Positions 43,529 to 55,316 are shown, counted from the first letter of the stretch. The stretch is DNA of 64,000 nt from an uncultured Bacteroidota bacterium (GCA_903850915.1 CAINMV010000033.1:1-64000); one strand, 5' to 3'. Numbers and translations are program-made. Notes: generated by a model from the letters alone, not told the origin.

Positions 43529-45439
43529 CTATTTCAATCCTAGCTGTGCAGCGTATTCTTTGGAGATGGCCATGCCACCTTTATTTGCTGTTAATGCATC
43601 ATTTCGGGCCTCCTCAATTTTCCCCAATGATTGATAGCAATACGATCTATTAAGATAGAAAGCAGCTTTATTGCTGATGTTGATTGCAGCATTGAAATAA
43701 ATCAAAGCTTCGTTATAGTTTTTTAGCACTCTGAAGCAAATTCCAACTGAATTCATTACCTCTGAATCGGTTGGCTTATAAACCAAGTAACGTTTAAAAT
43801 CGGGAATTGCGGCCTCGTGTTGGCTCGAATTCATTAATGCTACCCCTCTTTTATAATAGGCACTCGCGTTGTCGCTTTTTAATGTAAGTGAGGTGTTTAA
43901 ATCCATTATTGCTGAGTCTAGCTTTTGCTTCATTAGATAGGCAGATGCCCTATTCTCAAAACTCAAATAATCATTTGCATTAAGCTTAATTGAGTTGGAA
44001 TAGTCGTCACGTGCCAAGTCGTATTGTTTTTTATCAAAATAGATATTGCCACGGTTCGTTAAAATGGCATCTTCAATTACATCATCGTGGTAGGTTAAAG
44101 CACGAGTATATAGCTCCAGCGCCAAGTCTGTGTTACCTTCTTTTCTATATAGAGTGGCTCTGTTTTGAAGTGCTCTGGAGCATGGGGCCACTTCAATGGC
44201 GTGTTCCCATAAAGTGGCACCACTTTTCCAGTGTGATGCTTGGGCGTAGGACATGCCTGTGAAAAGTAATCCTAAGGGTACAAGGATGGAATAAGGATTA
44301 AGATTGTACTTCGCTTTTAATGCACTTAGCAACCATCCAAAAATCAAGAACATCCCAACATAGGGCATGTAAGAATATCGATCAGCAACAATGGCACGGC
44401 CTACAATAAAGAACTGCATTATTAGTAAGATATTAATAAAATAAAACAAAATGCCGAATGTGATGATCTTGTTTTTCTTGAAGGTGAGAAGGCACAGCGC
44501 TGCAATAGAAACAAAGAAAACAGGAGCAATATAATACAACCAGGGCAAGGCTTCTTTTACGGAGGGGAAGGGGTAAAAAGGAGCGAGGTTGATGGGTGCA
44601 ATCATTTTCAAGAAATACATCATAAAGCTATAGCATCCAAAGAGTAAGCGAGTGCCAATGCCAATGGCAGTGATACTTTCTGTTGCACCCACATTTTTTT
44701 GTGCAGTGGCGGTAAGTATACCAACGATGAGCGCGAGGAGGAAATGAGGTGTCTTTTCTGCTATAGTTTTAAATTCAAATTTTCGTTCGAAAAGCAAATC
44801 GATGGCAAACAAACAAAGCGGAAATACAACAGCAGCGGGCTTTGAGAGTAAAGAAAGCGTGAGCCAAACGATTGAAAGTATGTAGTATTTTGTTTCTTTT
44901 TTTTCTATGAAGTTGATATAACTTATAAGTCCGATTAGAAAAAAGAAGGAGTATAGCATATCTTTTCTTTCAGCCACCCAGGCTACAGATTCAACATGCA
45001 TGGGATGCACGCCAAAGAGCAATGCAGTTGTGATGGCGATAATTAAGTTTTGTTTGCTTAGGCGAAATGCTAACTTAAAAACAAGATATGTATTGGCCAG
45101 ATGAAGCAGTAAATTCAGCAAATGATAGGACCATTCATGGTATCCCGATATGGAATAATTAAATGCAAGAGATAGCATTGTGATCGGGTGATAATTGCCT
45201 TGCAATGGCGTTGAAACTAAGGTTCTTAGTTGTGAGAAACCACGTATTAATGTGTTCTCATAAACATATTGATTGTCATCCCAGTTAATAAATCCGGCAC
45301 TTAAAACGGGGATATATGCAGCAAAAGTGAGAACTAAGACAATACCGATGATGATGGTTTTTAGATTTTTATTTGGCACTTCTTTTTTCTTGCTTTCTTT
45401 GGAAGGTGCCGTAGCTTTTGCATTTCGGTTTTTTTTCAT
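43529..45439 (-). CDS. TMTC-like membrane glycosyltransferase with TPR repeats
   Basis: 636 residues. A Lys-rich start, then about 11 membrane segments, then roughly six TPR units (ALELYTRAL, ALYYKRGVALM-like NSSQHEAAIPDF, EALIYFNAAINIS). The first periplasmic loop has GFINWDDNQYVYEN and the signature HPMHVESVAWVAERKDMLYSFFFL, which resembles GT-C enzymes of the TMTC/protein O-mannosyl type. The combination GT-C plus TPR is known in many Bacteroidota. It may transfer a lipid-linked sugar to secreted proteins; target unknown. Confidence 0.82.
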   Translation of the reverse strand: MKKNRNAKATAPSKESKKKEVPNKNLKTIIIGIVLVLTFAAYIPVLSAGFINWDDNQYVYENTLIRGFSQLRTLVSTPLQGNYHPITMLSLAFNYSISGYHEWSYHLLNLLLHLANTYLVFKLAFRLSKQNLIIAITTALLFGVHPMHVESVAWVAERKDMLYSFFFLIGLISYINFIEKKETKYYILSIVWLTLSLLSKPAAVVFPLCLFAIDLLFERKFEFKTIAEKTPHFLLALIVGILTATAQKNVGATESITAIGIGTRLLFGCYSFMMYFLKMIAPINLAPFYPFPSVKEALPWLYYIAPVFFVSIAALCLLTFKKNKIITFGILFYFINILLIMQFFIVGRAIVADRYSYMPYVGMFLIFGWLLSALKAKYNLNPYSILVPLGLLFTGMSYAQASHWKSGATLWEHAIEVAPCSRALQNRATLYRKEGNTDLALELYTRALTYHDDVIEDAILTNRGNIYFDKKQYDLARDDYSNSIKLNANDYLSFENRASAYLMKQKLDSAIMDLNTSLTLKSDNASAYYKRGVALMNSSQHEAAIPDFKRYLVYKPTDSEVMNSVGICFRVLKNYNEALIYFNAAINISNKAAFYLNRSYCYQSLGKIEEARNDALTANKGGMAISKEYAAQLGLK

Positions 45440-45612
45440 CGCTTGCGCAGATTGTAAATTAGAATCGACGTGGTGGTTGAGTTATGGGCAAAGCTAAACA
45501 TTATTCGAATATAAAAAACAGTGCAAAAATCCCCAATAGCCTTAATGATGGCTGGGAAATAAGTATATAATAATTCGAAAGGCATGGCGTTTTTTGGTCA
45601 GATAAGCAATAA

Positions 45613-45643
45613 AAAAGCCGACTTGTTTTGCAAGTCGGCTTTT
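45613..45643 (-). terminator. Terminator of atpDC
   Basis: A 13-bp perfect stem (45613-45625 with 45631-45643) with a 5-nt loop; on the minus strand it runs into Ts. It is 29 nt past the atpC stop. Confidence 0.92.
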
Positions 45644-45671
45644 CTTTTTTAGTTGTCTAAACTATTAATAA

Positions 45672-45902
45672 TTAAGCCAAAACCACTACATTGTTATCGC
45701 CACATTCGACGATGCCACCGTTAATGGCAAATTCCTGTGAACCTTCTGTAGTATCTACCTTAACTATGCCTTTCTTTAACGAGGCTACCATAGGGGCGTG
45801 GTGATTCAGAATTTTGAATGAACCATCACTTCCGGGTAATGATACTCCTGTTGCTTCTCCCTCAAATAATTTCTTATCAGGGGTTATTATTTCTAGTTGC
45901 AT
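45672..45902 (-). CDS. atpC: F1F0 ATP synthase epsilon subunit, short form
   Basis: 76 residues, only the N-terminal beta-sandwich (MQLEIITPDKKLFEGEA...GSFKILNHHAPMVASL...NGGIVECGDNNVVVL). The C-terminal helical hairpin that inhibits ATP hydrolysis in other bacteria is absent; this short form is usual in Bacteroidota. It contacts gamma and the c-ring. It follows atpD by 43 bp on the same strand. Confidence 0.95.
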   Translation of the reverse strand: MQLEIITPDKKLFEGEATGVSLPGSDGSFKILNHHAPMVASLKKGIVKVDTTEGSQEFAINGGIVECGDNNVVVLA

Positions 45903-45945
45903 CGGTATGTTATTCTAATTTTGTCAGTTTTTAAATTGACAATCG

Positions 45946-47782
<1,837 letters not shown>

Positions 47783-48319
47783 TTAAAATTTATTCTTCCA
47801 CATCATACTTTCTACGGGTTTCAAACTGCGCTTATTGTATTTTGCATCGCGTTTTTTATTATACGAAACCTCTATTTCACCTTCTACAACAAAATAAATT
47901 AACTGTCCAATAGGCATTCCTGCATAAACGCGCACGGGCATGGTTACCGATATTTCAAGAGTCCATGTATTACAAAAGCCAACATCACCTTTTCCGGCGG
48001 TAGCATGAATGTCGATACCTAGTCTACCGGTAGAAGATTTCCCTTCCAAGAATGGAATATGGCTATGCGTTTCTGTATATTCTTCCGTGACCCCGAGATA
48101 CAGAGTTCCAGGATGTAAAATTATTCCATCCTCTGGGATGACGATTTCTTCGATTTTGTTATGTTGTTTGGCATCCAAAACTCTGTTGGTATATACGGCT
48201 AAGTATTTACCCAAATGCACGTCGTAGCTATTTGTTCCAAGACAGTTAGGTCGGAAAGGTTCAATAAGAATTGTTCCTTTTTCTATTTCTTCTAAGATTT
48301 TTTTGTCGCTTAAGATCAT
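47783..48319 (-). CDS. dcd: dCTP deaminase
   Basis: 178 residues with the dUTPase-like fold features NSYDVHLGKYLAV, the catalytic block EGKSSTGRLGIDIHATAG and TLEISVTMPVRVYAGMPIGQL. It makes dUTP from dCTP for dTMP synthesis. The closing RSLKPVESMMWKNKF differs from E. coli Dcd; whether it is a bifunctional dCTP-deaminase/dUTPase cannot be judged. It is a single gene. Confidence 0.94.
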   Translation of the reverse strand: MILSDKKILEEIEKGTILIEPFRPNCLGTNSYDVHLGKYLAVYTNRVLDAKQHNKIEEIVIPEDGIILHPGTLYLGVTEEYTETHSHIPFLEGKSSTGRLGIDIHATAGKGDVGFCNTWTLEISVTMPVRVYAGMPIGQLIYFVVEGEIEVSYNKKRDAKYNKRSLKPVESMMWKNKF

Positions 48320-48482
48320 GGTGCAAATTAAATTTATTTTCTGATTGTTTCAAAACGCAATCCTTACTAATAATAACAATGCTTTATTCGTTGCAATCAA
48401 GTTTGCTATTCTATAATTTAGACTTATGAATAAATACGTTATTTTTACCGGCCAAACCCAACTTCAACCAGTTTCTTTTCTC

Positions 48483-50426
48483 ATGCAGCTCTCCATTATA
48501 ATCGTAAACTACAATGTGAAGTACTTTTTGCATCTGTGTTTGCAGTCGGTGGAAATTGCATTGCATGGCATTGACTCTGAAATTTTTGTAGTGGACAACA
48601 ACTCCACGGATGGTTCTATTGAGATGGTTATAGAATATTTCCCGAAGGTTATAGTTATTGCTAATAAACATAACGTTGGGTTTGGTGTTGCGAATAACCA
48701 AGCTATAGCACTAGCGCAGGGTAAATACATTTTATTGCAAAATCCAGATACTGTAGTTGCGGAGGATACATATTTGCGTATAATCGACTTTATGGAGCTC
48801 AAGAGTGATGCAGGTGGTTTGGGCGTGAAAATGATTGATGGCGTAGGTAAGTTTTTGCCAGAGTCAAAAAGGGGGCTTCCTACTCCAGAGGTAGCGTTTT
48901 ATAAAATTTTTGGATTGAGTGTGGTTTTCCCAAAATCAAAGATTTTTGGTAAATACCATCTTGGGTTTCTTGATAATCAAGAGATACATCCCGTAGATGT
49001 TTTAAGTGGTGCTTTTATGTTGATGCGTAAATCGGTAATAGATAGCATTGGGGCATTTGATGAGCAGTTTTTTATGTACGGTGAGGATATTGACCTATCG
49101 TATAGAATTACGCAAGCGGGCTATAAAAATTATTATTATCCAGGTACCACCATCATTCACTACAAGGGCGAAAGTACAAAAAAAGGCAGTTTGAATTATG
49201 TGTTTGTTTTTTACAAGGCCATGATCATTTTTGCTCGCAAGCATTTTGCATCTCAAAAAGCAGCGTTGTTTTCTTTGTTAATAAACAGTGCGGTATATAT
49301 TAGGGCAAGTATTGCATTGGTGTTTCGGTTTTTAAATTTTTTCACACGTCCCTTTATCGACACCATAGCGATGACCGCCATCATGTTTTTGGTGATATCG
49401 ATTTATGAAGATTTCAAGTTTCATGGATTCGGCAGGTTCCCAGAAAGCCTGTATAAGTTTAATTTGCCGGTTTATATATTCTTGTGGCTAGCGGGACTTT
49501 TTTTTACCAATAATTATGCAAAAGCATTCCCTAAAACAGCTTCTTTATTTTATGGGATGCTGTTAGGCACTATATCAATAAGCGTTTTTTATGCTTTTCT
49601 AGGTGAAGATTTTCGCGCATCAAGAGCTTTGATATTAATAGGTGGAGCTGCCAATTTCCTAGTTCTATTTTTATTGCGATGGGTTTGGCAATTGCTTCAG
49701 TATAAACGACTGAATTGGTATAATAAAGAGTTTCAACGAATTGTTGCTGTTGGCGATGCCTTGGATTTAACAGCGTTAAGTCAGCTTATGCTTAAAAACA
49801 CCGATTCCTTTCGAATCAACGGTTATGCAGGCACCCAACAAACAGAGGAATTAAACCCCGATTTCCTCGGGCATTACACACGATTAGATAAAATATTAAC
49901 ACTTTATCCTTCGGATGAATTAATCTTCGTCACAAATAAAATTTCTTGGAAGGAGGTTATCTCTATGATGGAGAAATCGGGTAATCGGTTTACGTATAAG
50001 TTTTTTAACGAGCAGGTTTATTTTGCAATAGGAAGTAATTCGAAGAACGCTGCAGGGGAGGTGTTTACAAGTTCAGTAAATTATGCGTTGAACACCCAAG
50101 AGTCGAAATATAACAAGCGATTCACAGATATCGTTATAGCATTAACTTTACTGCCTTTGAGCCCTGTTTTGTTTGTTTTTGTGCGACATAAACTTGGTTT
50201 TTTTGCAAATATTCTAAATGTCATTCGGGGTAGGAAAACGTGGGTTGGAATTAGCCAGAGCAACGTAGTAACCTTGCCTAAAATCCGTCCTGGTGTTTTG
50301 AAAACCTCGTATAGTATTCATGAAAAAGACACCATTGCTTCAGACATGGAGTACGCTAAAAACTATTCTTCTTTAAATGATGTGATTATTTTGTTAAAGA
50401 GAATTCAAAGGTTAGGTGACGATTAA
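48483..50426 (+). CDS. GT2 glycosyltransferase fused to a degenerate phosphoglycosyl-transferase-like module
   Basis: 647 residues from ATG 48483 (MQLSIIIVNYNVKYF); an ATG at 48426 adds 19 residues. Residues 1-250: GT2 of rhamnosyl-transferase type (VDNNSTDGS 37-45, QNPDT 86-90, FMYGEDIDLS 197-206). Residues ~262-405: about five membrane segments. Residues ~415-530: Rossmann-like part (RIVAVGDALD...DELIFVTN). Residues ~543-647: start and end of a bacterial sugar-phosphate transferase (KRFTDIVIALTLLPLSP, NVIRGRKTWVGI, KIRPGV, DMEYAKNYSSLNDVIILLKRI) but without the central catalytic part. It probably makes a polysaccharide repeat unit at the inner membrane. Confidence 0.82.
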   Translation: MQLSIIIVNYNVKYFLHLCLQSVEIALHGIDSEIFVVDNNSTDGSIEMVIEYFPKVIVIANKHNVGFGVANNQAIALAQGKYILLQNPDTVVAEDTYLRIIDFMELKSDAGGLGVKMIDGVGKFLPESKRGLPTPEVAFYKIFGLSVVFPKSKIFGKYHLGFLDNQEIHPVDVLSGAFMLMRKSVIDSIGAFDEQFFMYGEDIDLSYRITQAGYKNYYYPGTTIIHYKGESTKKGSLNYVFVFYKAMIIFARKHFASQKAALFSLLINSAVYIRASIALVFRFLNFFTRPFIDTIAMTAIMFLVISIYEDFKFHGFGRFPESLYKFNLPVYIFLWLAGLFFTNNYAKAFPKTASLFYGMLLGTISISVFYAFLGEDFRASRALILIGGAANFLVLFLLRWVWQLLQYKRLNWYNKEFQRIVAVGDALDLTALSQLMLKNTDSFRINGYAGTQQTEELNPDFLGHYTRLDKILTLYPSDELIFVTNKISWKEVISMMEKSGNRFTYKFFNEQVYFAIGSNSKNAAGEVFTSSVNYALNTQESKYNKRFTDIVIALTLLPLSPVLFVFVRHKLGFFANILNVIRGRKTWVGISQSNVVTLPKIRPGVLKTSYSIHEKDTIASDMEYAKNYSSLNDVIILLKRIQRLGDD

Positions 50427-50438
50427 ATTGCTGAAAGC

Positions 50439-51464
50439 CTATTCTTGCAATGCAATCTCCTTGATTAAGCTTGGCCCCGAATATATAAAGCCGGTGTATA
50501 CTTGCACCAATTGCGCTCCGGCCGCTAATTTTTCTTTTGCATCGGCAGCATTCATTACACCACCGGTTGCCATAATTGGGATTTTAGTTTTGGTTCTTAA
50601 ATAGCGCAATACCTCCGTTGATTTTTTAGTTAGCGGAGCGCCACTTAATCCACCAGCACCGATTTTAGCGATATTTTCCAGCTCTGTTGTAAGCTGATCT
50701 CTACTTATCGTTGTGTTCGTTGCTATTAAACCATCTAAAAAGGTGTCGTCGGCAACCTCAACCACTTCATCAAGCTGTTCATTGGTTAAGTCTGGTGCTA
50801 TTTTTAATAAAATAGGTTTCTGGGTTTTCCCTTCATTAATGAATTCGCCGCGTATAACCATCAATCGGGAAATAATTTTCTTCAGCTCTTCTTTATCTTG
50901 AAGTGCTCTTAGTCCGGGTGTATTGGGGGAACTCACATTAATGACAAAATAATCGCATACGTCGTAAAGCTTTTGAAAGCATAAAGCATAGTCATTGGCG
51001 GCTTCTTCATTGGGTGTGCTTTTGTTTTTTCCGATGTTACCACCAATAATTATAGAGGTATTCCTGTTTTTCAGTCGATGGTATATTGCGTCGACGCCTT
51101 CATTATTAAAGCCCATTCTGTTTATTAAAGCCTTGTCACTTAGCAGTCGGAATAAACGAGGTTTTTCGTTTCCAGATTGTGGTTTCGGAGTTACAGTTCC
51201 AATTTCGACGAATCCAAATCCAAATGCTTCAAGTGTTTCTAAATATTTCGCATTTTTATCGAAACCTGCGGCCAACCCCGCCTTATTTTTAAACGTTAAG
51301 CCTAAAAACTTCACGGGCTTTTCATTTTTATAAATGTATTTAAGAAGAGGTTTTATACCAGGAAAGTATAAAATAATGCGCATGAATTGCATGGTAAACG
51401 TATGCGCAGCCTCAGGCGTTAATATAAAAAGAATGCGTACTATAATAGAATACATGGATGCCAC
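50439..51464 (-). CDS. pyrD: Dihydroorotate dehydrogenase (quinone), class 2
   Basis: 341 residues. A membrane-facing helical start (MYSIIVRILFILTPEAAHTFTMQFMRI) is characteristic of class 2 enzymes, then GLAAGFDKNAKYL, the FMN-site NVSSPNTPGLR with the catalytic Ser, KIAPDLT, TNTTISR, and the C-terminal phosphate site GGVMNAADAKEKLAAGAQLVQVYTGFIYSGP. It oxidises dihydroorotate to orotate, passing electrons to quinone at the inner membrane. Convergent with the GT2 gene, 12 bp apart. Confidence 0.96.
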   Translation of the reverse strand: MASMYSIIVRILFILTPEAAHTFTMQFMRIILYFPGIKPLLKYIYKNEKPVKFLGLTFKNKAGLAAGFDKNAKYLETLEAFGFGFVEIGTVTPKPQSGNEKPRLFRLLSDKALINRMGFNNEGVDAIYHRLKNRNTSIIIGGNIGKNKSTPNEEAANDYALCFQKLYDVCDYFVINVSSPNTPGLRALQDKEELKKIISRLMVIRGEFINEGKTQKPILLKIAPDLTNEQLDEVVEVADDTFLDGLIATNTTISRDQLTTELENIAKIGAGGLSGAPLTKKSTEVLRYLRTKTKIPIMATGGVMNAADAKEKLAAGAQLVQVYTGFIYSGPSLIKEIALQE

Positions 51465-51474
51465 AAAATTAGTT

Positions 51475-53202
51475 TTAATTCTCGATTCTAAAGATAGGAT
51501 ATTTTAAATAAGAAGGTTCAAAATAGCGGCTGTTTTGGTAAATGAAGTTCAACTGTTTATCCTTGTCTGCATTGAATGCTGGGTCTTTTTTTTGCGCTTC
51601 AAAACGCAAGTTTAATGAAGAGTCGTTTGCCAAAATACTTTCTGCTCGCTTATCCCAAACGTAATCGCTAAAGCCTTCCTTTTGTTGAAGAAAACTATTC
51701 ATCTTACCCCAAGCGAAAAAACCTTCCGGACTTTCAGGTTCTAAAGCTTCGGCAAGAAATCTTTTAAATCGCATGTTGTCGGATAACTTTATCAACACCC
51801 AATTCCCGTCTAGCTTTTGAGATGTCGTGATAACATCACATCCATTGAACAATACCCCTACATTACCTTCGTATGGGGTTTTCTTCACGGTGTAATTAAC
51901 ATTGGTATACTCTTTTACTTTAATTATAGTATCGTGCGTTATGATTATTTTTAAATTGTATCGTTCTAAGTTTAGTTTCACGTACCAGTCGTAAGGCATT
52001 ACATAGGCCTTAGGATATGTCACACTTTTTGCGATTTGATAGGTGTCGAAGAACTTGATGTTTTTTTTAGTAGGTCTGTTTCTGTCATAGTAAAGTTGTT
52101 GTTGTCCTGTGGTTTTGCTCAAGTCGTAATATGGATGATATCCTTTAAATAATAAATTTTCGAAACGCGATGTATCCAGTTGCCATTTCAGTGCAACACT
52201 ATTTTGTTCCGATCTTATTTTGTCTGCATCGTTTAATGAATTAAAGAGTTCTAATTTATGTTCTACGGCCAGTCCAATCATGCTTTTTAGCAGTGTGTGC
52301 GTGGCTCTTACCCGTTTGTTAAAAGGCTTAAGCATGTGCGTTTCCGCAGTAAAACTATAGCAATTAAACATTGAAGTGTATCCGGAGCTGTAGCGTGCTG
52401 TTTCCATAAATCCCGTGATTCCGGAGTCTGGAGTTTCATGATCAAGATTTACATATGGGCATATTTCCTCCGTTTGAGATTGCATACTTCCATAAAGCAT
52501 AGGCAAGAAAATATTCTGTTGAAATTGCTCCATGGCTTGATTTTGGTATTTATTATGTTGGGAGGCGATGAGCGTCATGATGTATTGGTAATCTGCGCCA
52601 TCGCTAACATGGGTGTCAATAAAAAGGTGCGGTTTGATTTTATGGAAATAGTTTTCCAAGACTTCTGTTTCCATGGCATCGCACTTGATGAAGTCGCGGT
52701 TGAGGTCAAGGTTTAACGCATTGCCTCTAAATCCATAGGCGTCGGGGCCATACTGATTTGCTCTGCTACAGCATCCTCTGCGTAGGGTCCCTCCCGTATT
52801 GTAAATTGGGATTATATAAAGTTCCACTTCGTCTAATTGTCTTTTAAATTCGGTTTTCGAAAGGTAGTCCCGCGCTAGCATCATGCAGGCATCAACGCCA
52901 TCGGGTTCGCCAGGGTGAATATTGTTGTTTATAAAGATTTTTATTTTCTCGCCATGGGCATTAAAATTAGTGATTTGAATTAGCTTTATTTGCCCGGCAT
53001 TGTGGTACTGTAGGTTGTTTGCTGAAAGAGCAGGATCTTCGATCTTGATGAAATCTGGAAATTGATTTTTAAGTTCTTGATAATAGCTTAGGCACTCAAT
53101 AAGTGTTGCAGTGGCAACTCCGTTGCTTTTCTCGAATGGCGTTAATAATTGAGCCGAGGAGAGCATAGGAATCAAAAGTAAGAAAAATAGTATCTTGCGC
53201 AT
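51475..53202 (-). CDS. M14 family zinc carboxypeptidase, secreted
   Basis: 575 residues from MRKILFFLLLIPMLSSAQ (a 34-residue longer start at 53304 precedes the signal and is unlikely). The M14 zinc site is visible: HPGE (His and Glu ligands), IDTHVSDGADY (third His) and the catalytic Glu in TAETHML. The C-terminal third is not recognised. It sits in the periplasm or outside the cell and trims peptide or peptidoglycan-peptide ends. A minus-strand -7 element TACTTTTG lies at 53256-53263. Confidence 0.87.
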   Translation of the reverse strand: MRKILFFLLLIPMLSSAQLLTPFEKSNGVATATLIECLSYYQELKNQFPDFIKIEDPALSANNLQYHNAGQIKLIQITNFNAHGEKIKIFINNNIHPGEPDGVDACMMLARDYLSKTEFKRQLDEVELYIIPIYNTGGTLRRGCCSRANQYGPDAYGFRGNALNLDLNRDFIKCDAMETEVLENYFHKIKPHLFIDTHVSDGADYQYIMTLIASQHNKYQNQAMEQFQQNIFLPMLYGSMQSQTEEICPYVNLDHETPDSGITGFMETARYSSGYTSMFNCYSFTAETHMLKPFNKRVRATHTLLKSMIGLAVEHKLELFNSLNDADKIRSEQNSVALKWQLDTSRFENLLFKGYHPYYDLSKTTGQQQLYYDRNRPTKKNIKFFDTYQIAKSVTYPKAYVMPYDWYVKLNLERYNLKIIITHDTIIKVKEYTNVNYTVKKTPYEGNVGVLFNGCDVITTSQKLDGNWVLIKLSDNMRFKRFLAEALEPESPEGFFAWGKMNSFLQQKEGFSDYVWDKRAESILANDSSLNLRFEAQKKDPAFNADKDKQLNFIYQNSRYFEPSYLKYPIFRIEN

Positions 53203-53426
53203 GAAAATGAAATTAAGATATTTTATTTTGGATTTATGTTGCGATTGCATCGTTGCAAAAGTAATAAATGCATAAACATATAAATGAACCGATTTCAGAG
53301 GCAAAATCTTTTATAGTGTTGATTCAATTGAGGTGCTAATAACCCTCTAGGATGGTGCCCTATTGTAAGTTTAATTAAGCAGAGGGAATGTTACATCGTT
53401 TTTTTTAGAGTAAGAAAATATAAGTT

Positions 53427-54164
53427 ATGGCTACCGTAAAGGTTTTGACAGCAAATAATGTAGAGATAGAATATGAGGTTGCCGGCGTTGGCGATCGTGC
53501 ATTGGCAGCCCTGCTCGATTGGGGTGTGATGTTTGCATATTTCTTTATTACTTACGAAATTATTAAGTCCTCGTCATTGCAGTATGATTTGAGTTTTACA
53601 TTTCAGTTAGTTTTTTATCTTCCTGTTTTTTTATATCACCTCATTTGCGAGATGTTTTTGGAGGGGCAAAGTATTGGTAAAAAGACCATTGGGATTCGTG
53701 TTGTTATGCTTGATGCCGGGCGGCCAGCATTTGTAAATTACTTTTTACGATGGATTATTACGCCGCTAGAATTTGGTATAGGAGGCATGGGTGTAATTCC
53801 ATTAATTGTGGTTGCCGCAAGTGGTAAAGGACAGCGGCTAGCTGATATGGCAGCAGGAACTACTGTGATTCGATTAAAGTTGAAGGCGGGGTTGCAATCT
53901 ACGCTGTTTTCTCCAACTCCGAACCCGGATTATCTGGTGACATTTAATGAAGTCCTTTCATTGTCGGATAAGGATTTGAATTTAATTAAAACTGTACAAC
54001 GGCAAATTCAAAAAAAGAACTATGCAGATGCGCAATATTTTGCCGAAGAAACGAAAGCCGCAATTTGCAAAAAAACAAATATTACTTCTGAATTAAATGC
54101 CATCGATTTTATTGATGTCATACTAAAAGACTATCAGTTTATGGCTACCCAAAAGCACAATTAA
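53427..54164 (+). CDS. RDD family membrane protein
   Basis: 245 residues. The family landmarks are the first membrane helix with RALAALLDWGVMF, the segment EGQSIGKKTIGIRVVMLDAG and the QRLADMAAGTTVIR ending. Three membrane helices are followed by a ~75-residue cytoplasmic tail. RDD proteins have been linked to ion exchange or envelope stress in some bacteria, but the function here is not known. Often linked in this phylum to other genes of unknown role; here it lies alone. Confidence 0.88.
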   Translation: MATVKVLTANNVEIEYEVAGVGDRALAALLDWGVMFAYFFITYEIIKSSSLQYDLSFTFQLVFYLPVFLYHLICEMFLEGQSIGKKTIGIRVVMLDAGRPAFVNYFLRWIITPLEFGIGGMGVIPLIVVAASGKGQRLADMAAGTTVIRLKLKAGLQSTLFSPTPNPDYLVTFNEVLSLSDKDLNLIKTVQRQIQKKNYADAQYFAEETKAAICKKTNITSELNAIDFIDVILKDYQFMATQKHN

Positions 54165-54220
54165 TATGTTGTAATAGTTTTAAAATTAAGGGTTTAAGAA
54201 CATAAATTCAAACAAAGGAC

Positions 54221-55237
54221 CTAATCTTCTTTCAAGCCTGGCTTGTAGCTGATTTTTTTGGCCCAGTTTGCTGACGGTTTTTCTATTAAATTATAGAAAA
54301 ACCAGGAGGCCAAAATAGCGATAACTTGAATTAAAAGAAAGGTTAAAATAGAGCCATAGGTAGAATTCTTGAATTCTGGCAAATAGTAGATTACAGTATA
54401 GATTACCACGCCATGAATTAAATAAAAAGAATAGGATATTTTACCAATGAAATCTAGCCATTTCGGCACCCATTTCAGTATCAAAACACCGAATACAGTA
54501 AGTGTTGCAACTATGGTGATATGATATCCACATCCATATAAGTTTCCAGTTAAATAGGCACTCGTTAAGGTTGCTAAAGACAAAGCGACAAAGAACTCAA
54601 GGAAGACTATGATTTTCTTTAAATAAAGGCAGAGAAGCATGCCCATACTAAAAATAGGAAGATGAAACGTAAGCGCTATTTTAAAGTCTTTAAGGCCTGG
54701 GAATAATAAGGCCACAAAGGATAATCCAAGCGTAGAAAGAAAAGCGATACGACGAACCCAACTGTTTTTATTTGCTAAGAAAGGAAAAGCAATAGCTTGA
54801 AAGAAATAAAACTGAAACAACACGAATAATGTCCAGTATAAATTATTAATCCATTCTGATCCCAAGAAGGGCACAATTAACAGCATTGTATCAAGTGCTT
54901 TTTTCAAAATTGTCCAATCTAAATAACCCGAGCCATTGTAAAAATAAAGTAACCAAGCTAAAATTGATAAAACCAAAGGAGGATAAAGTCGGGTAAAACG
55001 TTTTAAGAGAAATTTGCCAGCAAATTTCCATTCGTAATTTCCATTAACCATCGACCAAGGAAGCACAAGACCGCTAATGACAAAAAACACATAAACTCCT
55101 TCCTGCCCCCAATTAAGCATTTTAGCTAAAGTTGGGTAATAAAGGCTAATTATAAAAGACGAATGATACATGCAAACCATCCAACTGGCGATAGCTCTAA
55201 ATGGCCCCAAATTGCTTAAATTGTTGTTTTGATCCAT
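54221..55237 (-). CDS. Acyltransferase family (OafA/YrhL type) membrane protein
   Basis: 338 residues with about 10 hydrophobic segments. The N-terminal block NLGPFRAIASWMVCMYHSSF (with the conserved His) and WGQEGVYVFFVISGLVLPWSM are acyltransferase-3 hallmarks. It is only distantly similar to the one at 39331-40407. It probably acetylates or otherwise acylates an extracytoplasmic glycan. Confidence 0.88.
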   Translation of the reverse strand: MDQNNNLSNLGPFRAIASWMVCMYHSSFIISLYYPTLAKMLNWGQEGVYVFFVISGLVLPWSMVNGNYEWKFAGKFLLKRFTRLYPPLVLSILAWLLYFYNGSGYLDWTILKKALDTMLLIVPFLGSEWINNLYWTLFVLFQFYFFQAIAFPFLANKNSWVRRIAFLSTLGLSFVALLFPGLKDFKIALTFHLPIFSMGMLLCLYLKKIIVFLEFFVALSLATLTSAYLTGNLYGCGYHITIVATLTVFGVLILKWVPKWLDFIGKISYSFYLIHGVVIYTVIYYLPEFKNSTYGSILTFLLIQVIAILASWFFYNLIEKPSANWAKKISYKPGLKED

Positions 55238-55316
55238 GTTGTTTGCTTTTATATAGGGTTGTTTTTTAGATAAATCAATTTTATAATTCTTACAAATGCA
55301 GTTTTTACGAATGGCC

